Shown here: positions 1 through 11,800 of the stretch, piece after piece
Layout of the letters: each line of letters starts with the position of its first letter
Numbering within the stretch: position 1 is the first letter of the stretch
Source: an uncultured Christensenella sp.
Lineage (GTDB): Bacteria; Bacillota; Clostridia; Christensenellales; Borkfalkiaceae
Direction: 5' to 3'
Length of the DNA stretch: 64,000 nucleotides
NCBI GenBank assembly: GCA_910583855.1
Contig: CAJTYL010000003.1
Coordinates: 1-64,000, forward strand
Program-made: the position numbers and the translations under genes
The notes under the pieces: generated by a model
Database searches by the model: none
Told to the model about the DNA's origin: nothing
The model's input: only the letters and a program-made list of their open reading frames with translations

Positions 1-1269
1 GCTTTACGGCTCATTGAACACGGTGTTCAACCCATTATTATAGAGCGCGGCGAATGCGTGGAAGAGCGGCGGAAAACCATCGGGGAATTCTTTGCAACCA
101 ATGTTTTGAACGTAAACTCCAACGTACAGTTCGGCGAAGGCGGGGCCGGCACTTTTTCGGACGGGAAGCTTAATACGCAGACGCGTGACGGGTTCAATAA
201 AGACGTTCTTGAAACTTTTAAAAGGTTCGGCGCACCCGAAGAAATTACTTATTTAAACAAGCCGCATATCGGTAGCGATAAACTGTTCTCGGTGCTCAAA
301 AACGTCAGAAAATATATTGAAAATCGGGGCGGCAAATATCTATTCCATCAACTTTTTACTGGTTTCGAGCAAAAAAACGGCGAAATTTGCACGGTTTTAC
401 ATAAAGATTTGCATGGCGGCAAAGAATTTCAAACGCCCGTTGACTGCGCGGTTATTGCGCTGGGGCATTCTGCAAGGGACACTTTTAAAAAGCTTGCGTC
501 AAGCGGAGTTGAAATGGAAGCCCGCGACTTTGCGATAGGCATACGCATAGAGCATCTTGCCGAAAAAATAAGCTTCGTGCAGTACGGAAAGAACTTTCGC
601 CTGTTACCGACCGCCGATTATAAGCTCGTTTCCCACGCACACGAAAGAACGGTTTTCACTTTCTGTATGTGTCCGGGCGGCGTGGTAATTCCCGCCGCAA
701 GCGAAGAGGACGGTGTGGTGACGAACGGAATGAGTTTATACTCCCGCAACGGGATAAACTCCAATTCCGCGCTCATGGTGCAGATGAAGCGAGAGGACTT
801 CGGCGGCGGGCTGTTTGACGGAATGGAGTTTCAGCGTGAAATAGAACGCCGCGCGTTTTATGCGGGTGGAGAAAGCTATAAAGCTCCCGTACAGCTTTAT
901 AAAGATTTTGCAAAAGACAGAGTTTCTTGCGCGTTCGGCGAGGTTAATCCGACGTACGGTGCGGGTACGGCATTTGCGCCGCTTAACTTGGTTTTACCCA
1001 AAGTTGCAACGGCAGCTTTGAAAGCGGCAATTCCCGATATGGACAGGCGGCTTAAAGGTTTTGCCGACCCTTCCGCCCTTTTAACGGGGGTGGAGAGTAG
1101 GTTTTCTTCGCCTGTAAGAATTTTGCGCGGCTTAGACGGTGAAAGCGTTTCGGTAAAAGGTCTGTATCCCTGCGGCGAAGGCAGCGGCTATTCGGGCGGA
1201 ATAACCAGTTCTGCTGCGGACGGAATAAAAATTGCCGAAATTATTTTTGAAAAATGGAAAAATCACTGA
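1..1269 (+). CDS. FAD-dependent dehydrogenase (COG2509 type), 5' end outside window
   Basis: The frame is open from base 1, so the GTG at 58 is internal and the gene begins upstream. Visible residues start ALRLIEHG and then IIERG, the end of an N-terminal FAD-binding Rossmann segment. The motif QFGEGGAGTFSDGKL and the C-terminal segment CGEGSGYSGGITSSAADG, which closes over FAD, are typical of the conserved but poorly characterised COG2509 family of cytoplasmic NAD(P)/FAD-dependent oxidoreductases. About 423 residues are present; family members are usually somewhat over 450 residues, so only a short N-terminal part is missing. The substrate is unknown. The gene is followed by a strong terminator and is transcriptionally separate from the next operon. 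The family call is secure; the reaction is not. Confidence 0.85.
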   Translation, partial: ALRLIEHGVQPIIIERGECVEERRKTIGEFFATNVLNVNSNVQFGEGGAGTFSDGKLNTQTRDGFNKDVLETFKRFGAPEEITYLNKPHIGSDKLFSVLKNVRKYIENRGGKYLFHQLFTGFEQKNGEICTVLHKDLHGGKEFQTPVDCAVIALGHSARDTFKKLASSGVEMEARDFAIGIRIEHLAEKISFVQYGKNFRLLPTADYKLVSHAHERTVFTFCMCPGGVVIPAASEEDGVVTNGMSLYSRNGINSNSALMVQMKREDFGGGLFDGMEFQREIERRAFYAGGESYKAPVQLYKDFAKDRVSCAFGEVNPTYGAGTAFAPLNLVLPKVATAALKAAIPDMDRRLKGFADPSALLTGVESRFSSPVRILRGLDGESVSVKGLYPCGEGSGYSGGITSSAADGIKIAEIIFEKWKNH

Positions 1270-1353
1270 ATTTTCATATTCCTGACACAAACGCCCGTTA
1301 TAATTACAATCGTTAAAGACGCATACACTCAACTTTTTTTCATATTCTCTCTA

Positions 1354-1391
1354 AGAAAAACCGAGTCGGATTTCCGGCTCGGTTTTTCTTT
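1354..1391 (+). terminator. Rho-independent terminator after the FAD dehydrogenase
   Basis: CCGAGTCGG pairs with CCGGCTCGG across an ATTT loop with one G-T wobble, flanked by an A-run and followed by TTTTTCTTTT. It lies about 90 nt past the stop of the upstream gene. Confidence 0.85.
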
Positions 1392-1581
1392 TGGGATAAG
1401 CGTTTAAATTTTGCATAAATGTATAAATTCACAATTTTTAAAAATTGAAAAAATTGTAAATTATTGCGTAATTTATAAGTAAAGCTTAACGATTTATAAA
1501 AATATTCAATTTATATATAAGCATAATTTATGGTTAACATTATAATTTCATCATAAATCTATAAAAATTCGTCAAAATCAG

Positions 1582-1611
1582 TTGCGTTTTTATTTTATTA
1601 TATTGTATAAT
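1582..1611 (+). promoter_or_regulatory. Sigma-A-type promoter for the protease/peptide-uptake operon
   Basis: TTGCGT (1582-1587), 18-nt spacer, TATAAT (1606-1611). Transcription would begin near 1618, giving a leader of about 127 nt before the first gene at 1745. The rest of the AT-rich interval 1392-1744 shows no credible gene. Other AT-rich hexamers could also serve, so this is the best visible candidate only. Confidence 0.5.
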
Positions 1612-1696
1612 AACAATGTATCAATTTGCGGATTTTTTGCGCAACCTAAATATGTTGAGATTTTTGCGTGTAAATTCGTTTGAATAATTTAGAGGG

Positions 1697-1717
1697 GAAA
1701 AGTGGGGCTCACTTTTC
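1697..1717 (+). promoter_or_regulatory. Terminator-like hairpin in the operon leader
   Basis: GAAAAGTG and CACTTTTC form an 8-bp perfect stem over a GGGCT loop, followed by TTTTG, about 28 nt before the chosen start codon. It could be a weak attenuator or a hairpin affecting translation or mRNA stability. No antiterminator partner was identified. Confidence 0.4.
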
Positions 1718-1744
1718 TTTTGTATGCTTTTTTTGAGGTTTAAT

Positions 1745-4700
1745 ATGAAGTTGAAAAAAATTTTATTGATTATATTTGCGGCTGTATCCTGCATGTGTCT
1801 GGGATTAGCTTTGGGCTGTCAAAATGATCCGAATTCAAATGATAAGTTTACAGTTAACTTTGCCGTATCGGAACACGTCAAATACGTTATCGAAGGCGCA
1901 ACGGTTGAAGAGTATCAATTATCGGTTGATAAAGATAAGATGGTGAATTTTTCCGTTGAGGTAGAAGAAGGTTGGCTTCCCGAAACGGTAAGCGTTTTGG
2001 CTAACGGTGCAAAATTGGCGGCGGTAGACGGCGTATATTCTTACCGTGTAACCTGCGATGCAACAATATCTGCAACCGTGGACGAAGATTTGCTTGAAGG
2101 TTCGGGTACGAAGGATAGCCCGTTTCTTGTCTCAAGCGTTAAAGATTTGCATACCGTTGCGAAAATGGTAAATGCGGGTAATCCTAACTACGTGCTTGGC
2201 TATTACAAATTACAGAATGACATTGATTGCGGCGGCGCTGCGCTTGACGTCATCGGACATTACGATAATTCATATTCTTTCTTTGCCGGCGTTTTCGACG
2301 GTGACGGCAAGACGATTTCAAACTATAAAATTGAAACTTCAGGCAAGGCATACGTCGGATTTTTCGGTTGTGTGCAGGTAAGTACTACCCGTAACGTTGC
2401 AATGATACTTAATCTTAATTTGAAAGATTTTACTATTGAAGCGACTGCTGCAGACGACGGCAACGTTTTCGTAGGGGCAATTGCGGGTATGTCTGCGGGT
2501 GCAAACGTAGTTGCGTGCAGCGCGGTTGGCGGTGAAATACGCGTTTACGGCAGCGGCTATTTTTCGTACGCCGGCGGTGCCTTAGGCGTTCAGCAGTCAA
2601 TTACTGTCGATCAGTCGGACGGTTTGCTTTATCATTTCTACGGCACTACGGAATATGTTCATACTGACGTTGCAATTTCTGCCGCAAACGGTTATATAGC
2701 CGCCGCTGGCGGTATCGTCGGGTATTCGATTTCGTCACACGAAAGAGGAGCTTCCATGATACTGAACAGCTATGCGGAAGGCCTCGTCTACGGAGCTATG
2801 AGCTCCGGCGGCGTAGTAGGCAGGCTTGGCGACTATTCTTCGGTGGCAAACTGTTATTCAACGGGCCTTGTTAATGCGACGGTAAGCTTCCCTGATAAGG
2901 TGGAGGACAGGGATTATTTTGCTTATGCCGGCGGAATAGTGGGCTATGCGGGAGTTGAAACGGTTATTACCGACAGCTTCACCACGAGCGAAACGTTTAC
3001 CGTAGCGGAAAACGTTGATATGGCCACGGGTGATTTATATGCGTATGCTTCACCTAAAACCGCATTTGCACACGATATTATCGTATGGAATTGCCATTCT
3101 GGTAACGACGTCGACGCTACAAGCGCGAATTTCGTTAAAAACGTTCTTCACTGGAATGAAGCCGACTGGGTAATTGCCGATGGAAAATATCCCTCTATCA
3201 ATTACGAGCAGGGCGAAAATTCTTTTACAGTTACGTTTAGTTACGTTGGTAATACCGTTCAAGGCAATTCGGCTAAATCGGTTGCCGTAGAAGTAAATGA
3301 CGACGGATATTTCACTTTCGGCTCTTATCTTGACGCTCAGATTCCCGAATTTATCGTTGCCGATAAAAAAGGATATACCTCGTACGGGTTCTTCTTTGAC
3401 GAGGAATGCAAGCAGCAGATTCCTTACGGCTATGTGCCGACGAGGGATATAACCGTTTACGTAGGGTTTGCAGATTATTCAAAAGTTGCAGGTACTTACG
3501 TTTTTGAAGAAAAATCCGGCAGAACGGTTAAGCTGATTCTGAATACCGACGCGACTTATCAATATGTAGACGTTAGGTCGTTTGATGGCACGAAGTACGT
3601 TTACGACGGCGAAAATATCGTTTTCAACGACGCGTTGTTTGCAAGGCTTTCGGGCAACGTAACGGTTGGCGACATAGATTTTACGGACGGTACCGTCAAA
3701 CAGGACGTAGCCCAGCCGTGGCTCAACTATCAACCCTATAAATTCGTGGGTACGGTTTCCGACGGAAAACTTTTATTGTACGACGGTACCTATTTTACTA
3801 ACGATATCATAGGAGACAAGGACAACCGTCTCGTATTTGTCAAGCCAAACGCACAAAGCAATCAAAACGTTTTCATTGGCACGTGGGAGCGTTCTGCATC
3901 CATTAAAGAAAAATACGCTTTTACCGATTCTACTTGGACATACACTTGGAAAAATCAAACTAAAACCGGTAGTTATTCGATCTCGGACGGCGTTGCAAGA
4001 ATGACGGGCGATATTACTGCGACGGCAACGATCGACGAAAGCGGACTTCTTTTAATAAAGGAGTCTGGCAAAGACGATAAATATTATAAACTTGAAAACA
4101 GCTTTAACGGCAACTGGTATTCGGAGGAAACGGGGTCTTATCTGGTCCTTAACGGATTTGGCTCAGACCTTGCGGGCAATGCAAGCGCTATAATTGACGG
4201 CACCGTATATAACAGTCTTGCATACGTTAACGACGGGTTTTTTGACGGAGTTACTTCCAAACCTTACACTTATACGCTTATAAGTGGTTACGCGTTATTC
4301 GGTTACTTCACTTATGATGCGGCTTCAAGAACGATTACAGCTATGCTGTACGAAGAATCAAGCGCTGACTTTATCGAGTTTAAATTCGTTCTTCTTGATT
4401 ACTATCTCGGAGAATGGATAGGTGAAGAGAACGTGGGTAACGATAAGCCTTTCACAATTATAGATTTCAACGGGTTAGGCTCTTATAAGGTTGAAGGCGA
4501 TACGGCGAATCTCGGTTATATCGTTATTAACGGTGAAGAGGTAGAATACGAATGTTCGATTGAAAACGGACTTAACGGTTCGTTTACGTATAACGGCGTT
4601 GAATACGCGTTAACTACCGACGGCGAGGGCGTAGTCACTATAAAGTACGGAGCAAACAACGAAAACGTTGCAAACTTCTACCGCAAAGACGAAATGGCAA

Positions 4701-5812
4701 ACACGCCTCTTTACAGAAAGTCCGGCAGAACGGAAACCGTTTATGAATTCAACGGCGGCGGCAATCTTTCCAAAGGCGGAATAATGACCGTAAAGGTTAA
4801 CGGCGAAAAAACTGACGAATACGTTTACAAAATCGACAAAGGCACGGTTGCGGGCAGAGATATAGAGATCAGCCTATATAGGGATTCCGTGATCGGCGAA
4901 AAGGTTGGAACGATAACCGTTAACTCCCCTAAGTTCGTTTTAAAACTTAACGGAGCAAGCGACGTAAAACTTGACTTGTACTTTACGTTCGGCGACGAAT
5001 ATTGGGCTGTAAGCGGAATGTCAAACAGTTTCTATATCGGCAGTTTCGATTTAACTCCCGACGAGAGATTTGAAGGCGAAATTTATTATAGGGCTACTGG
5101 CACTTTCAACGGTGATCAGGACGTTCCTTTCGTTTATTTCCCTGAATACAACTATATTTATATCAATTATACGTCGTATGCCGACAGTGAATCTATGAGC
5201 GGTCAGGTCGTTCAAATTTATCTGCTTGTGTTAAGCGACGGAAACATCGCGGTATCAAGCTATCCTTATCTTGTAAACGGCGATTATGCTTACGCCGCTT
5301 TGAGAGACGAGTTGTTCGGCAAATGGACCAATACTGTAAACGGAAGTATTATCGACTTCAACGGACTGGCAGACAGTATGTATGCTTACGGCTTAGCTAT
5401 CGATATGTCCAGCGGAGCTAATTATTATTACACCAGAGGTTTCGGAACGGTTTACATGTGGGTGTTCGACGACAGAAACGTAGCGTATTCGATTGAAATG
5501 CTTTACGACGATATTGACGGCGAGGATATCTACAAAAAAACGACGGGTTCCAATCTTAACAGAATGCGCATTAAAAAGATAGATATAGTTAATTCGCCGA
5601 TATTCAGCGCAACTGATGACGACGGTACTTCGTACGAGTTCTATATGGACGGCGCCGTTAAAGTCGGTAACGTAAACGGAGATTTCGCGACGTCTTCCGT
5701 TGACGGTAACGTAACTTGCGGCATAATAACGATTGACGGGAAAGAACTTTCCGTAGAAGTTAATCACGACGACCATAGCGTAAAAGTAGTTAAGATTGTA
5801 GAAAACAACTAA
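1745..5812 (+). CDS. Large modular surface lipoprotein (GLUG-like region plus repeated beta-rich modules)
   Basis: Start at ATG 1745 is preferred over the in-frame ATG at 1724 because GAGG precedes it by six bases and the signal peptide then begins MKLKKILL. The signal peptide ends in the lipobox LALG-C, so the 1,355-residue protein is probably lipid-anchored. Residues ~175-440 hold GLUG-like Gly-rich segments such as YIAAAGGIVGYS. Residues ~490-575 resemble an InlB-type (Listeria-Bacteroides) beta-grasp repeat ending ITVYVGFAD. From ~580 to the C-terminus there are repeated modules of roughly 100 residues opening with GTY, GTW, GNW, GEW or GKW and rich in Tyr/Gly strands, a lipocalin-like pattern. 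No catalytic motif was seen. It heads the protease/opp operon, so a substrate-binding or scaffold role is an inference. Confidence 0.8.
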   Translation: MKLKKILLIIFAAVSCMCLGLALGCQNDPNSNDKFTVNFAVSEHVKYVIEGATVEEYQLSVDKDKMVNFSVEVEEGWLPETVSVLANGAKLAAVDGVYSYRVTCDATISATVDEDLLEGSGTKDSPFLVSSVKDLHTVAKMVNAGNPNYVLGYYKLQNDIDCGGAALDVIGHYDNSYSFFAGVFDGDGKTISNYKIETSGKAYVGFFGCVQVSTTRNVAMILNLNLKDFTIEATAADDGNVFVGAIAGMSAGANVVACSAVGGEIRVYGSGYFSYAGGALGVQQSITVDQSDGLLYHFYGTTEYVHTDVAISAANGYIAAAGGIVGYSISSHERGASMILNSYAEGLVYGAMSSGGVVGRLGDYSSVANCYSTGLVNATVSFPDKVEDRDYFAYAGGIVGYAGVETVITDSFTTSETFTVAENVDMATGDLYAYASPKTAFAHDIIVWNCHSGNDVDATSANFVKNVLHWNEADWVIADGKYPSINYEQGENSFTVTFSYVGNTVQGNSAKSVAVEVNDDGYFTFGSYLDAQIPEFIVADKKGYTSYGFFFDEECKQQIPYGYVPTRDITVYVGFADYSKVAGTYVFEEKSGRTVKLILNTDATYQYVDVRSFDGTKYVYDGENIVFNDALFARLSGNVTVGDIDFTDGTVKQDVAQPWLNYQPYKFVGTVSDGKLLLYDGTYFTNDIIGDKDNRLVFVKPNAQSNQNVFIGTWERSASIKEKYAFTDSTWTYTWKNQTKTGSYSISDGVARMTGDITATATIDESGLLLIKESGKDDKYYKLENSFNGNWYSEETGSYLVLNGFGSDLAGNASAIIDGTVYNSLAYVNDGFFDGVTSKPYTYTLISGYALFGYFTYDAASRTITAMLYEESSADFIEFKFVLLDYYLGEWIGEENVGNDKPFTIIDFNGLGSYKVEGDTANLGYIVINGEEVEYECSIENGLNGSFTYNGVEYALTTDGEGVVTIKYGANNENVANFYRKDEMANTPLYRKSGRTETVYEFNGGGNLSKGGIMTVKVNGEKTDEYVYKIDKGTVAGRDIEISLYRDSVIGEKVGTITVNSPKFVLKLNGASDVKLDLYFTFGDEYWAVSGMSNSFYIGSFDLTPDERFEGEIYYRATGTFNGDQDVPFVYFPEYNYIYINYTSYADSESMSGQVVQIYLLVLSDGNIAVSSYPYLVNGDYAYAALRDELFGKWTNTVNGSIIDFNGLADSMYAYGLAIDMSSGANYYYTRGFGTVYMWVFDDRNVAYSIEMLYDDIDGEDIYKKTTGSNLNRMRIKKIDIVNSPIFSATDDDGTSYEFYMDGAVKVGNVNGDFATSSVDGNVTCGIITIDGKELSVEVNHDDHSVKVVKIVENN

Positions 5813-5847
5813 AGATTTCTAAAAAATTGAGTTTCAGAGGAACGAGA

Positions 5848-8800
5848 ATGAGTTTATCTAAAAGAAAAATCAAAAATTCAGCGCTTGCCGTCTTGTCGGT
5901 TTCGCTTTGCGCAACGCTAACCGCAGGCTTGGTGCTTTCTAATTTCGACGTAAAAAAGACTGTCGGTGCAAATTCAAACGTTAGTCTCAAGTTTACCGAC
6001 GTAACGCGTGATTACGATACTTCGGATTTGGTAGCGCAAAACTTCAATTCGTCCGTTCTTGCGGCGCCTCAGACTTCCTATGAAAAGAGAACGGTTATAG
6101 TTTCCTTAGAGGGGGAAAGCCTTCTTGCGGCAAAAAGCACGGGTGAAACGGTTGCGGAATATATGAATTCCTCCGTGGGCTTTAAGCACATGCGCGAGCT
6201 TAGCGCCGAGCAGAAGAACTTCCTTAACAGACTCGATTCCAAAAATATATCTTATAAGCTTAAAAACAGTTATACGGCAATTGCCAATGCGGTTGCGATA
6301 GAGGTCGATACTTCTTACGTTTCCGAGATGAAGAAAATGTCCGGCGTTACGGGAGTTGAAATCGGCAGAACTTATCTCGCGCCTCAGACCGTTGAAGCGC
6401 GAGACGGTGCAACCGTTGCGGTTTCCAACGATTCGTTCGTGTACAAAACAGGTATTTACGATTCACATGCGTATAACGACCTTACAAAGTATCCTTGGGG
6501 AACGGGCGCCGGTACGGTAGTCGCCGTAATCGATACGGGGCTTGACTACACTCACGACGCGTTCCAGAAGATGCCTGAAGTTCAGCGCTTTAAAAAGAGT
6601 TATTCTACCGATAAAGAAGAAAATACAACCTATATTACCGATAAGTTGCAAAATACGACGGCTTTTAAAAGGGTAGCCGCACTTGGCGGTTCTTTGTCCG
6701 TCGACGACGTTTATATTAATCAAAAGATTCCGTTTGCGTTTGACTACGCAGATACTGACACGGACGTCTATCCCTCGTATTCGAATCACGGTACGCACGT
6801 TGCGGGCATTATAGGCGGATATAACGAAGCTGGTTATTCGGACAAGGACGGAAACGTTCCCAAGGCTGAAGCGGGCGACTCATTGATTGGCTATCCTCTT
6901 GAAAACGGAGCGGTAGAGGAAGGTGATCCGTTGCCGTTCTTAGGCGTTGCGCCCGACTGTCAGCTCGTTATCTGCAAAGCCTTTACCGATAATCTTGACG
7001 ATCCCGGTCTCGGCGGCGCTGAAGCGGAGTCCGTTATGGGAGCTCTTGAGGACTGCGTAGTTCTCGGCGTTGACGTTATAAATATGTCACTCGGCACGAC
7101 GGCGGGCTTTACTTCGACCGATGACGGCGACGAAGAGGGTACTATCTTTAACAAAATTTATAACGATATACAAAACAGCGGCATAAGCCTTATTTGTGCT
7201 GCAAGTAACGACTATTCAGCGGGTTTCGGTTCGGTTTACGGTACTAACCTTGCTTCTAACCCTGACTCTGCAACGGTAGGGTCGCCTTCAACGTATTACG
7301 CGGCTCTATCCGTAGCAAGCGTAAGCGGACAGAAGTCCGAATATATGCTTGACGCTAAAGGTAACGCTATTTACTTTGAAAATTCCAGCGACGGCAACTC
7401 GGTTGCTTACGACTTTATTGACTTAATGCTCGGCAACCTTGGCAATAACAGTGAAACTGGACAGCCGTACGACGAGTTTGATTTCACTTACGTAACGGTA
7501 GGTACCGGACAGGCAACGGATTATATCGGTATGTCAAGCCTTGTAAGGGGGAATATCGTTCTCATTCAGCGCGGTGGCAATACCTTCCAGCAAAAAGTTG
7601 AGCTTGCAAGGGCAAACGGTGCAAGGGGCGTAATAGTTTATAACAACGTTTCAGGTACGATAAGAATGTCGTTGGGTGACGTCGCTCCCGAAAAATTCGT
7701 CCCCGCTGTTTCTATAACGATGGATGCGGGTAAGTTGCTTAAAGCTAATGCCGATTATAGGGGAGTCGGAAAAATTAAGATAAGCAGAAATCTTTCCGCA
7801 GGTCCTTTCATGAGTCCGTTCTCTTCTTGGGGACCTACGCCGGATTTGAAAATCAAACCCGAAATTACCGCGCACGGCGGGGAAATTACTTCCACCGTTC
7901 CCGGCGGATTTGCCGAGCAGAGCGGTACCTCGATGGCTTCGCCCAATATGGCGGGACTTACCGCGCTCGTAAGGAATTACGTAAAGAAGTTGCCGATGAC
8001 GGCAGATTATACGCCCAGCCAGATTACGCAACTTACCAATCAACTTATAATGAGTACTGCGACAACGGCTTATGACGAGGAAAATCTTGCATATTCTCCC
8101 CGTAAACAGGGCGCAGGCCTTGCTAACTTGGATAATATAGTTTCCACGGGTGCCTATATCTTTACGGATGAAGCAAGCGACGGCGAATATTATTACGCCG
8201 AAAAAGACGGCAGACCCAAGATGGAACTTGGCGACGACAAGGAAAAGAAAGGGGTTTACACGTTCAGTTTTAACGTCAGAAACTTTGGCGACGGCGACTT
8301 GAATTTTACACCTAAGGTTCTGTTTATGACGGAAACTTTGGCAAGCGACGGTATTGCAGTAGCGGAAAAAGCGCATATGCTCGGCGACCCTGAAAAAGGC
8401 GGCATAGCTCCCGTTATCACCGTTGACGGAAATCAGGTGAGTACGGTTACCGTACCTCAGGGAGCGTCTAAAACAGTAACCGTTACTTTGAAGCTTTCAG
8501 ACAGCGAAAAGAAGTATATTGACGACAGCTTCTCAAACGGCATGTTCGTCGAAGGATTCGTTAAGCTTTTAGGCAACGATGAAGGACAGTGCGATTTAAC
8601 GCTTCCTTTCCTCGGCTTCTACGGCGACTGGCAGAAAGCGCCCATGCTTGATATGGACGCTTACGAGCTTGCCAAACTTCAACAGGACACTTCTAAAGAT
8701 GAAGAAGAAAAGCCTTCGGCAACGGTTTTTGCAACTCAGGCGTACGCTTCGTACTGGAACGACGATTTTATAATTCCTCTTGGTTCGTATGTATATAACC

Positions 8801-11800
8801 AAGACCCCGATCCTACGAAGGAAGAAATTTATCCTACTATGGAGCACAACGCTATTTCCCGTTATAATGAATATTATAACGAAGAGGGAATAGGCAACTA
8901 CCTTACGACTTACAATTTCAGGTGCGTATACGCAGGTCTGTTAAGAAACGCGCGCCGCGTTAACTATTTCTTGTACGAAGAAGCGACGGGCGAGCTTGTA
9001 AAAGACGGTCATGTTGACAGAGTAAGCAAAGCGTATGCAAACGGCGGTTCGGCTCGTCCCGGATACGTTGAGTTGAAACTTTCTCCTGACGATTTAGGGC
9101 TTCTTGCAAACGGTAAATACAGGTTTGACTTTGAGTTCCTCTTTGATAAGGATTCCGAGCCTACTGAAAACAACACTTTCTCGTTTGACTTCTACGTCGA
9201 CTATGAAGCGCCTGTTTTACAGGATGCAAGGCTCAGATATTATAATTATAAGCAGGGAAACAAGGATAAGCAGAAAATTTATCTTGATTTAGATGTGTTC
9301 GATAACCATTACGCGCAATCGGTAATGCTTTGCTATAGGGACAATTCTGACGGTGAAGTTAAGTTCAATCTTGCAACCGATTACTTTACACCCGTAATGA
9401 ATGCAAACAGAAACGGCGTAACAACCGTTTCTATAGAGGTCACCGATTTCTGGGATGAATATAAGAACAGCTTAGTTGTTCAGCTTGACGATTATGCGCT
9501 AAATCATTCTATTTATCAGTTAAGCGCCGTCAACAATTCCTCGATTTTGGATACGACCACTGCTGTTAACAAGAACGTTCTCCCCGATACTTTTGAGCTT
9601 GCCGAAGGTGAAAACAACGTTACCGTAAATATCAACGAAGCGCACAAAATCGGTTTGGTTTACGAAGGTAACGCAGATCCGTCTAACTTCATAATGACGA
9701 TAGGCGGCGTAGGCATAACCAACAACGGATATTTTGCCGTTAAAAACGGCGAAGTAGTCGGATTAAAGTCAACGGGCGGCAGAAGAATGCCCTTGACGAT
9801 AAGTAACGGCAAAGGAACGAATAAGACCGTTTGGGTTACGGTTACCAACGAAGTGAGCCCCGTAAGCAGTCCTGAATTCAGTTTTAACGTAATAAGGTCT
9901 GACACCGAATCGCTTATCAAGGCTGTTAATTCGGGCTCCGTAAAAGTGAACGCAGGCGAAGATATTCAGCTTGAAGTTATGCCCGACCCTTGGTATTACC
10001 CGATGGACGACGTTGAAATTACTTGGTCAAAAACGGGTAGCGCCGTAGACGTAGACGCAAAAACCGGAAAGGTTCATACGAAAGAAAAGGGGTCTTCCGT
10101 CGTTACGGCTACGATTTGGGCGGCAGGCATAAGGTATACCGTCAACTTTACCTTCGTGGTAAACGACCCGTTCACTATAGATAATTTGGCTTTGACGCAT
10201 TATCACGGCGACGGTGAAACCGTTGTAAACGCTAACGGTAGCATTGAAGAGGGCGTAGTAAGAATTCCCGAAGGCAAAAACATTATGTCTATCGGGGAGG
10301 AAGCGTTCAAAGACAACACGAAAATAACTAAAGTCATAATTCCCAAAACGGTAACCCAGATAGGCAAAAGGGCATTTGAAGGCTGTACTAACCTGAGGGG
10401 CGTATACTTCGTTGACGATAAAAAGGTCGATTATGGCGACCCTGCGTTTGTTTCGGAATCCGCCTTGACGCTTATCGACAGAAATGCATTCGAGGGCTGT
10501 ACCGCGCTTGAAAAGTTAGACCTTAGCAACGTAAAAGTTATAACCGTTGCACGAGAAGCCTTCAAAGACTGTGAAAATCTTAAAGAAGTAGTCAAGTCGA
10601 GGGCTATTGGTACGGCGCACGACAGGGCATTTCTCGGTTGCAAGTCCTTGGTTTCAATCGATATTACCGGACTTCACACGGCTGGCGCCAACGTGTTCAG
10701 CGGTTGCGAGCAGCTCAGCGAAGTTATAACGGGCAGATATTCGGCAATCGGCGCGGGCATGTTCACGAATTTGCATTACGAATATCAGATATATGATTAC
10801 GACCTAAGCAATATCGGTTGGAAAGATATGGTTACGGATTATTCCGCTTGCAACCTTTTGAAGTCAATCGAAATTAAAGCAAAGTCCGTCGGCGCGAATG
10901 CGTTTGCGAACTGCGCTGAATTGGCGAGCGTTAAGTTTACCGACGTTTCTGCGGAAAGTAATCTTGAATTCACCGTCGCGGACCAAGCGTTCTACAACTG
11001 TAAAAAGCTTACGTCGGTAAATTTCGGAAACTGCAAGGTAAAAAGCATAGGTTCACGGGCGTTTGCAAACACGGGACTTACGGATAGCGGTTTTAACCTT
11101 CCCGGTGGACTTGAAATTATCGGTGCCGGCGCTTTCAGCGGTACGAGCTTGACATTCAACGGTCAAAGCGGTTATACTGTAAGTGATAATGCCGTCATAA
11201 GCGGCGATACGCTGTTGTATTATTTCGGGAACGGAAATTACACCGTGCCTGCAAACGTAACAAAGATAGGTAATTATGCGTTTGCTAACAGCGGAGTGGA
11301 AAGCATAAACATTCAAAACGTAACGGAAATAGGCAATTACGCATTTGCCGACAGTAAACTTTCAAGTATAACTATACCTTCAACCGTGACTACGATAGGC
11401 GAAGGAGCGTTTGCCGGCAGCGCTTTGGCTTCGGTGCAAATCAACGCCAATCTGACGGAAATCCCCGCTTACGCATTCTATAACACGAAACTTCAAAATA
11501 TAACGTTGCCTGCAACGGTGACGGAAGTTGGCGATTACGCTTTAGCTAATAACGCAGAGTTGACAGGATTTAATTTTGCTCCTACGAATAAGGCAATGAT
11601 CGGCAGTTTCGTGTTCAGCGGCTGTACTGCTCTTACTTCGATTGAGTTTAACGGAAATGTCGAAAGTCTTGGCGACAGAACCTTTATGGGTTGTACCGCT
11701 TTGGTAAGCGTAAAATTACCTTCAATCGTAAATATTTACGGCGCGGACGGTAGCTTAACTTTTAAAGCTATTGGCGATTATACCTTCTGGAATACTCCTA

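Noticed and set aside
7651..8376. Long minus-strand reading frame (241 codons) opposite the subtilase gene
   Set aside because: It lies opposite the conserved S8/PA coding sequence, is Arg/Cys-rich with no family pattern, and results from codon bias of the real gene.
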